Source of the DNA: JAJDGF01 sp031549325 | Lineage (GTDB): Bacteria > Bacillota > Clostridia > Christensenellales > Aristaeellaceae | Length of the DNA: 24,852 nt | Direction: 5' to 3' | Assembly: GCA_031549325.1 (NCBI GenBank) | Contig: JAVBQA010000101.1 | Coordinates: 1-24,852, forward strand | Part shown: positions 19,955 through 24,852 of the stretch, in pieces | Position numbering within the stretch: position 1 is the first letter of the stretch | Layout of the letters: the number at the start of each line of letters is the position of its first letter | Program-made: the position numbers and the translations under genes | The notes under the pieces: generated by a model | Database searches by the model: none | What the model saw: only the letters and a program-made list of their open reading frames with translations | What the model was told of the DNA's origin: nothing

Positions 19955-21082
19955 TTGTTCTGCAACGAGTGCGGCAAATCCAACCCCGATTACGCGAAAT
20001 TTTGTGCGTTCTGCGGCGCCAAGCTGGTGGATGCCGCGCCCGCCGAGCCGACTGCGCCCGCCGAGCCGGAGGTCGCGCCTGAGCCGGAGGTCGCGCCTGA
20101 GCCGGAGCGGTCGCCCGAGCCGGCGAGGATTGTGCCCGTGAAGGCCGATCCGGTGGTGCCGGCCGTCCGGCCTGAGCCCATCCGGCATGATCCGCACCAG
20201 GCCTACAAGCGCCCGGTGGACGGGCCCAATGTGCGCCCGCTGACGGACAATCCGGCGCAGCCGCGCGGCAAGGACGAGCGCCCGGCCGAGCCCGCGCCCG
20301 AAAAGGCCGAGGCGGAGAAAGCAGAGCCCATCCGGCAGCGTCCGCCCGCCGGGGCGGTGACTGCCAGCGGCGAGCGGATGACGCCGCCTGCCCGCGTGCC
20401 CAACGTGAAAAAAGCGGCGCGCTACGCAGAGGTCACCACGCGCAAGCCCGAGCCTTCGCCGTTCATGCGCGCCCAGGAACAGCGCAAGAAGCAGCCGAAT
20501 GAAGACCTGTTCTTCGAGGACATCGACCGGGCCGAGGACAGTTTTGACGTCGAGGACGAGGACCGGCTGACCAAGAGCATCAAGTCCGCCATTGCGCTGC
20601 TGTTCATCCTGGCGGTGGTGTCGTCGGTGGCATGGCTGTTCCTGACCCAGAGCGGCCAGGTGTTCCGGGCGGGGCTGGGCATGGGCGGATCGGCCGGGGC
20701 ATATTACGCGCTGGGCGAGCAGGCCATGGAGAAAAAGCAATACAAAAAGGCCGCGGAGGCGTTCCACAACGCGCTGAAGCTGGACAGCGACAATTACGAG
20801 TATGCCATGCGCGTGGCCCGCACTTATGATCAGCTGGGCGACACCGAAAACGCCGAGAAGGCGTATCAGGTGTGCATCCGTCTGCGGGAGGACTCGCCGG
20901 ACGCCTACCGCTATTGGGCGGAAATGTACGAGCTGCGCGGCAACGCGGGCAACGGCGAGACCGTGCGCCGTGCGGGATTCGCAAAGACGGGCGACGAATC
21001 GCTGATCGCCGGATTGCCCACCCAGGCGCCGATGGAGACGCCGCCGCCGCAGGGCGCTTCGGATTTCGTGCCGGCGGAATAG
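19955..21082 (+). CDS. Zinc-ribbon, single-pass membrane, TPR protein
   Basis: 375 residues from a TTG start. A zinc ribbon sits at the very N-terminus (C3, C6, C17, C20: MFCNECGKSNPDYAKFC, then CG). A long Pro/Glu/Ala-rich disordered stretch (about 25-150, including a near-exact repeat of PEPEVA) and an acidic segment (FFEDIDRAEDSFDVEDED) lead to one membrane helix (about 211-231), then TPR repeats (about 249-340: QYKKAAEAFHNALKLDSDNY, then YDQLGDTENAEKAYQVCIRL). The TTG at 19955 is chosen because AGGAGG is eight bases upstream and it yields the usual MFC zinc-ribbon start; a GTG three codons earlier abuts the ribosome site. Zinc ribbon inside and TPRs outside would link cytoplasm and surface. 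Likely the last gene of the hslO run. Confidence 0.85.
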   Translation: MFCNECGKSNPDYAKFCAFCGAKLVDAAPAEPTAPAEPEVAPEPEVAPEPERSPEPARIVPVKADPVVPAVRPEPIRHDPHQAYKRPVDGPNVRPLTDNPAQPRGKDERPAEPAPEKAEAEKAEPIRQRPPAGAVTASGERMTPPARVPNVKKAARYAEVTTRKPEPSPFMRAQEQRKKQPNEDLFFEDIDRAEDSFDVEDEDRLTKSIKSAIALLFILAVVSSVAWLFLTQSGQVFRAGLGMGGSAGAYYALGEQAMEKKQYKKAAEAFHNALKLDSDNYEYAMRVARTYDQLGDTENAEKAYQVCIRLREDSPDAYRYWAEMYELRGNAGNGETVRRAGFAKTGDESLIAGLPTQAPMETPPPQGASDFVPAE

Positions 21083-21096
21083 CGATCCAAACGACC

Positions 21097-21168
21097 GCGG
21101 ACGCCCTGTGCCGCGCCCCTGCAGACGATCGATTTGTCGACTGCAGCGACGCGGCACAGGGCGTCCGC
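21097..21168. terminator. Long inverted repeat between convergent genes
   Basis: A 19-bp perfect stem (21097-21115 with 21150-21168). The 34-base loop holds a further CTGCAG/CTGCAG pair (21119-21124, 21141-21146) and TCGA-TTTG-TCGA at the tip. Tails are only TTTG on the plus side and GTTTG on the minus side. Likely a bidirectional terminator for the zinc-ribbon gene and addA, though longer than most. Confidence 0.65.
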
Positions 21169-21172
21169 TTTG

Positions 21173-24100
21173 CTATACCCCGATCGCAACCCCGTGCCTG
21201 AGCAGGCACAGCAGTTTTTCCTTCACCGGAATCCCGGTGATCCGCGCCAGCGCCAGCGCGTACAGCTGAAGCTGCTTTCCGTAATGCGCGCGCAGCCGTT
21301 CGACGTCGCCGGTGCGGTCGGTCTTGTAATCCAGCAGCACCCACTGCCCATCCTCGACAAAGCAGCAGTCGATCACGCCCTGCACCAGCAGGAACTCGTC
21401 CGCGTCCATGTCCAGCGCCTCTTTCAGCGTCATGCGCAGGTTGAACGCCCACTCGCGCTCCACACGGTCCGACGCAAGCAGCCGCAGACCGATGGCGCTC
21501 TCCAGAAAGCTGGTCACCAGCTGCGGATCCAGCGCTTCATACAGCTGGCCGCGCGCCAGCATGCCGTCCAGCTGCGCCCGCACCGCGCCCAGCAGCGCCT
21601 CGCCGGACAGCCCCCGCAGCGCGGGCAGATCCAGGTGCATCAGCGCCGCGTGGGTCAGCGTGCCGCGCTCGGTGGCGGTCAGCCCGTCGCCGGTCAGAAA
21701 GCGTGGGCGGCGGGTGATCTCCGGCCGAACGTTCGGCCCGGTCAGCTCGCGCGTCAGTCCGGTGGCGGTCAGCTTCAGCGGCTTATCCACCTGGTCGGCA
21801 AAGGGATACACCCAATCCAGCGCACGCCGCGCGGCCTCGACGTCGGCCTCGCTGGGCCGGCAGTCGTCGGGAGGGCGCATGTCGCCCATGGACACAGGCC
21901 GCACGCTGGCGAAAGGGATCAGCAGCGACCGCACCCGCGCGCCTTGGGCGGTCACCTCCGTTTCGCCAGAGGCCAGATCCCCGCCCAGCGCCAGCACCAG
22001 CGGCGCCAGCACGTCCAGAAACGCCTTGGGCATCACCTGAGCGCTGGTGGCCACGCGCCATTGGGCCAGCAGCCTGGGCGCGTTTTGCGCGGTGCCGATC
22101 AGCACCAGGCGGTCCACCGCGCGGGTGAGCAGCACGTACAGCACGCGCATCTCCTCATTCAGGTCCTCCAGTTTGGAGCGCTCCCTGATGGCCCGCTGGG
22201 GCAGACTCTCGCGCCGGCTGCCCAGGGCCTGGTCGTTCACCGAGATGCCCACGCCCAGCGCCCTGTGGGCCAGCAGATCGCCCTTCACGCCGGCCCGGGC
22301 GATTCTGGAACCGAGCTGCGCAGCGAACACCACCGGAAACTCAAGCCCCTTGCTCTTGTGCACGCTCAGCAGCCGCACCACGTCGTCGCCCTCGCCCAGC
22401 GTGTGTGCCGCGCCCAGGTCGCTTTCGGCCTGCTCGATGCGCCGCACGTACCGCAGAAACCCGGTCAGCGCGCCCTCCTGGGCGGCGTCAAAATCGCTGG
22501 CGTAAGTGATCAGCAGATCCAGGTTTGCCTGGCGCTGCGCCCCCAGCGGCAGCCCGCCCGCGTAGCCGTAGTAGCCGCTCTCGCGCAGCACCGTGTCGAT
22601 CAGCTGGCTCAGCGGCAGCACGAGGGACAGCGTGCGCCAGCGGTCGAGGTTCGCTTCAAACGCGCGCAGTTTCTCGGCGGTTCCGTCTTTTTGGTCCAGA
22701 TAGCCAAGCACCGCGTCGCGGTACGAGCCCTCCGGGTGATGAAGCCGCACCAGGGCCAGCTCGTCGCTGCTCAGTCCGGCGATGGGGGAGCGCAGCGCGC
22801 CCAACAGCGGGGCGTCGCGCCGCCGGTTCTCGATCACCTGCAGCAGCGCCAGCACCGTCTTGACCTCCAGCGAGTCCAGATATCCGCCGGAGAGGTCGGC
22901 GTAGCAGGGGATGCCGGCGGCGGTCAGCGCGCGCTCGATGGTCAGCATGTGGGTCTTGGCGCGCAGCAGGATGGCGAAGTCCGACCAGGCGTAGTCGCGC
23001 CACGCCCCCGCTTTGGCGTCGAACAGCCGGCCCTGCCGAATCTCCAGAATCCGCCGGGCGATCAGCGCGGCCTCTCGCTCGGCCTTGGGGATGTCCTCGT
23101 CCTCATCGTCTGTTTCGCCCCCGGCGTCTCCGTCCGTCAGAATCAACAGCTCGATGGGCGGATCGTCCCCCTCGAACGCGGCGCCCGGCTTCAGCCGCGC
23201 GTCCTCGTCATACAGGATCTCGGCATCCCCGCCGGTCATCACCCGCTCGAACACGGCGTTGGTGAACGAGAGGACCGACGCGCGGGAGCGGTAGTTCTGC
23301 CCCAGCGTGATCAGCTCGCCGCCGTCGCCCCGGGCGTAGCGCAGCTGCTTTTCGAGGAACAGCGAGGGCTCGGCCTGGCGAAAGCGGTAGATGCTCTGCT
23401 TCACATCGCCCACCATGAACAGGTTGTCAGGCCCGGCCACGCGCTCAAAGATCGCCTGCTGCAGGTCGGACACGTCCTGATATTCGTCCACGAAGATGCG
23501 CTTGAAGCGGGCGCGCATGGAGGACGCGACGCCTTCGTCGCTGAGCGCCCGCAGCGCGGCGTGGGCGATGTCGTTGAACGCCAGCACGGTCTTTTCGGCT
23601 TTCAGCTCGGTCAGCGCGCGGGAAAACGCGCGGGTGAGGGCGAGCAGGGCCTTGAGGGCAGGCTGGTTCAGCTGAAGGTCGAACAGCGCGTCGGCCCTGG
23701 GAATCAGCAGCTTGCACAGCTTCTCCAGGCCCTTTTTGGCCTCGTCCCGGAGCGACTTGGCCTGCTCCTTCAGCGACTCGTCGGCGTCTTTCGGCACCCG
23801 CCCCAGCCGCATCGGCTCGTAGCCCAGCAGCAACCCAACCAGCTCGTCGTAACCGGCGGCCAGCATGGGCTCGATCTGCTGCAAATCACGCTCGATCATC
23901 GGGCGGTAGCCCGCCGGGCCTTCCGGCAGATCGCACAGCAAAAGCGCGCTTTGCAGCAACGCGGTCAGCCCCGCCAGTTCGCGGCGGGCGGCGCACAGCA
24001 GCTCTTTGAACCAAAGCTCGCCGTCACCCGCCGTCAGCTCGATCAGCGCGCGCTCCATCCAGCCGTCCGGATCCGGGCGGTTTTCGGCAAAATGGTACAG

Positions 24101-24595
24101 CTGCAGCGCCAGCTCGCCCACCGCCTTGGCGCCGCGCCCGAAGTGCAGCGCTTGCAAGGGTTCTCCGTCCGCCTCGTAGATCTCCTGCAGCGCCGCGTCC
24201 AACGCCTTGGCTTCGAGCTGACGCAGTTCGGCGTCGTCCGGCACGCGGAACACCGGATCCACATCCGCGGCCTCGAAGTGGCTCCTGAGCACGTCCTGGC
24301 AAAACGCGTCGATGGTCTGGATGCTGGCGTATTCCACGCGCCGCAGCTGGGCGGACAGCCGCTCGTCCGCCTCGGCCTCGTCGCTGAGCAACCGGATCAG
24401 GCGCTCCTTCATCTCGGCGGCGGCGGCGCGCGTGAACGTGATGATCAGCATCTCGTCCACGTTCTCGCCCTCGCGCACCAGCTGCAGGATGCGCTGCACC
24501 AGCGTGAACGTCTTGCCCGATCCGGCCGCCGCCGACAGCAGCAGGTGTCGCCCGCGCGCCTCGATGGCCCGGCGCTGATCCTGGGTGAAGCTCAT
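21173..24595 (-). CDS. addA: ATP-dependent helicase/nuclease subunit A
   Basis: AddA is the UvrD-type helicase and 3'-end nuclease subunit of AddAB, the Firmicute RecBCD counterpart that resects double-strand breaks up to Chi and loads RecA. The 1140 residues fit. The Q motif (FTQDQRRAI) is followed by Walker A AAAGSGKT (22-29), IITFTRAAAAEMKER, Walker B DEYQD (370-374), KQSIYRFRQAEP, LLSVHKSKGLEFPVVF, and MRVLYVLLTRAVDRLVLIG. A C-terminal RecB-family nuclease has GVIDCCF and D1089-Y-K1091. The ATG at 24595 has AAAGGATG in front. In most Firmicutes addB lies directly upstream; here the upstream side holds a dispersed repeat and then poor sequence, so addB is not in this window. Confidence 0.96.
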   Translation of the reverse strand: MSFTQDQRRAIEARGRHLLLSAAAGSGKTFTLVQRILQLVREGENVDEMLIITFTRAAAAEMKERLIRLLSDEAEADERLSAQLRRVEYASIQTIDAFCQDVLRSHFEAADVDPVFRVPDDAELRQLEAKALDAALQEIYEADGEPLQALHFGRGAKAVGELALQLYHFAENRPDPDGWMERALIELTAGDGELWFKELLCAARRELAGLTALLQSALLLCDLPEGPAGYRPMIERDLQQIEPMLAAGYDELVGLLLGYEPMRLGRVPKDADESLKEQAKSLRDEAKKGLEKLCKLLIPRADALFDLQLNQPALKALLALTRAFSRALTELKAEKTVLAFNDIAHAALRALSDEGVASSMRARFKRIFVDEYQDVSDLQQAIFERVAGPDNLFMVGDVKQSIYRFRQAEPSLFLEKQLRYARGDGGELITLGQNYRSRASVLSFTNAVFERVMTGGDAEILYDEDARLKPGAAFEGDDPPIELLILTDGDAGGETDDEDEDIPKAEREAALIARRILEIRQGRLFDAKAGAWRDYAWSDFAILLRAKTHMLTIERALTAAGIPCYADLSGGYLDSLEVKTVLALLQVIENRRRDAPLLGALRSPIAGLSSDELALVRLHHPEGSYRDAVLGYLDQKDGTAEKLRAFEANLDRWRTLSLVLPLSQLIDTVLRESGYYGYAGGLPLGAQRQANLDLLITYASDFDAAQEGALTGFLRYVRRIEQAESDLGAAHTLGEGDDVVRLLSVHKSKGLEFPVVFAAQLGSRIARAGVKGDLLAHRALGVGISVNDQALGSRRESLPQRAIRERSKLEDLNEEMRVLYVLLTRAVDRLVLIGTAQNAPRLLAQWRVATSAQVMPKAFLDVLAPLVLALGGDLASGETEVTAQGARVRSLLIPFASVRPVSMGDMRPPDDCRPSEADVEAARRALDWVYPFADQVDKPLKLTATGLTRELTGPNVRPEITRRPRFLTGDGLTATERGTLTHAALMHLDLPALRGLSGEALLGAVRAQLDGMLARGQLYEALDPQLVTSFLESAIGLRLLASDRVEREWAFNLRMTLKEALDMDADEFLLVQGVIDCCFVEDGQWVLLDYKTDRTGDVERLRAHYGKQLQLYALALARITGIPVKEKLLCLLRHGVAIGV

Positions 24596-24630
24596 CTTGG
24601 CATCATCCTTTGAAAGAAAAATAGAAGAAT

Positions 24631-24693
24631 GGGCGCACGCTGTGCGCCCTCAGGCTGTCAAAATACTACGTCTTTTGACAGCGAAATGCAAGT
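24631..24693 (-). repeat. Dispersed repeat, copy 2 (inverted)
   Basis: Reverse complement of 10427-10491: hairpin GGGCGCAC/GTGCGCCC (24631-24649), hairpin GCTGTCAAAA/TTTTGACAGC (24654-24682), then GAAATGCAAGT. It differs by one base in the central loop and lacks two bases between the hairpins. It stands 36 bases upstream of addA. Similarity fades after 24693, where the sequence itself becomes doubtful. Confidence 0.9.
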
Positions 24694-24852
24694 GCTCCCG
24701 GGGAAATCAAGCGGTGGGGGGGGGGGGGGGCCGGCCCCCGGGGCCGGCGGGGTGGGGGGAGTTTTGACGGAAGAGGGAGGAGCGGATGAGCGGGGGGGGC
24801 GGGGGTGGGAGGTGGCAAAGGGGGGGGTTTGGGGGGTCAGAGGGGGCCGGGG
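24694..24852. other. Low-complexity G-rich tail, probable contig-end artefact
   Basis: Contains a run of 15 G (24716-24730), a CCGGCCCC-C-GGGGCCGG fold-back, and many further G runs with almost no T or A structure, unlike any other intergenic DNA in the window. The short ORF crossing it is not credible. Bases here should not be trusted. Confidence 0.75.

Noticed and set aside
21134..24613. An open frame of 1159 codons on the plus strand opposite addA
   Set aside because: It mirrors addA almost exactly. The composition (His/Gln/Arg/Ala-rich, no domains) is that of an antisense frame in GC-rich coding DNA, and addA has every family motif.
24716..24852. G-quadruplex-forming region at the right end
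   Set aside because: Formally it fits, but the long G homopolymers, fold-back and abrupt change of composition at the window end point to sequencing or assembly artefact.

Overview
The window is a GC-rich chromosomal stretch from an anaerobic, endospore-forming member of the Clostridia (Firmicutes). The evidence is gene content: a spore DNA-binding protein of the alpha/beta SASP type behind a sigma-F/G-like promoter, a reverse rubrerythrin with a separate mini-rubredoxin, diaminopimelate epimerase, AddA rather than RecB, and strong GGAGG-type ribosome sites. The exact genus cannot be read from the sequence. I see no phage, IS element, CRISPR array, tRNA or rRNA. Protein functions rest on motifs read by eye; no database search was run.

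Left part (1-5300): recA runs off the left edge and is divergent from a short ComEA-like DNA-binding protein, with a LexA-type operator between them. Converging on the latter is a dapF operon carrying a small two-helix membrane protein. Divergent from dapF is an ECF sigma factor translationally coupled to a membrane-anchored putative anti-sigma protein, which ends in a His-Cys-Cys-Cys module. A two-hairpin intergenic element then separates this from a secreted CAP-domain protein with an unusual Cys/Asn/Thr-rich pentad repeat region.

Middle (5300-12800): a nuclease-helicase fusion (RecB-type nuclease plus XPD/DinG-type Fe-S helicase) is divergent from manA, which is coupled to a MATE transporter. 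About 440 bases without genes follow, packed with hairpins and repeats; part of it recurs inverted at the right end of the window. Next come a rubredoxin/reverse rubrerythrin pair, a Gfo/Idh/MocA oxidoreductase, and a divergent 96-residue protein of unknown function.

Right part (12800-24600): a two-helix membrane protein carries three more copies of the His-Cys-Cys-Cys module on Pro/Thr linkers. It is followed by a DUF624-type membrane protein, the SASP gene, a methyltransferase, and a compact run of hslO (redox chaperone Hsp33), a TPR protein, a HEAT-like protein and a zinc-ribbon/TM/TPR protein. addA lies in the opposite direction beyond a long inverted repeat.

The last ~150 bases are G-run, low-complexity sequence beginning inside the second copy of the dispersed repeat. 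This looks like a contig end of poor quality, not biology. The most novel-looking items are the Cys pentad CAP protein, the shared metal-binding-like module, the 34-residue rubredoxin, the dispersed hairpin repeat, and the hslO-linked repeat-protein operon.
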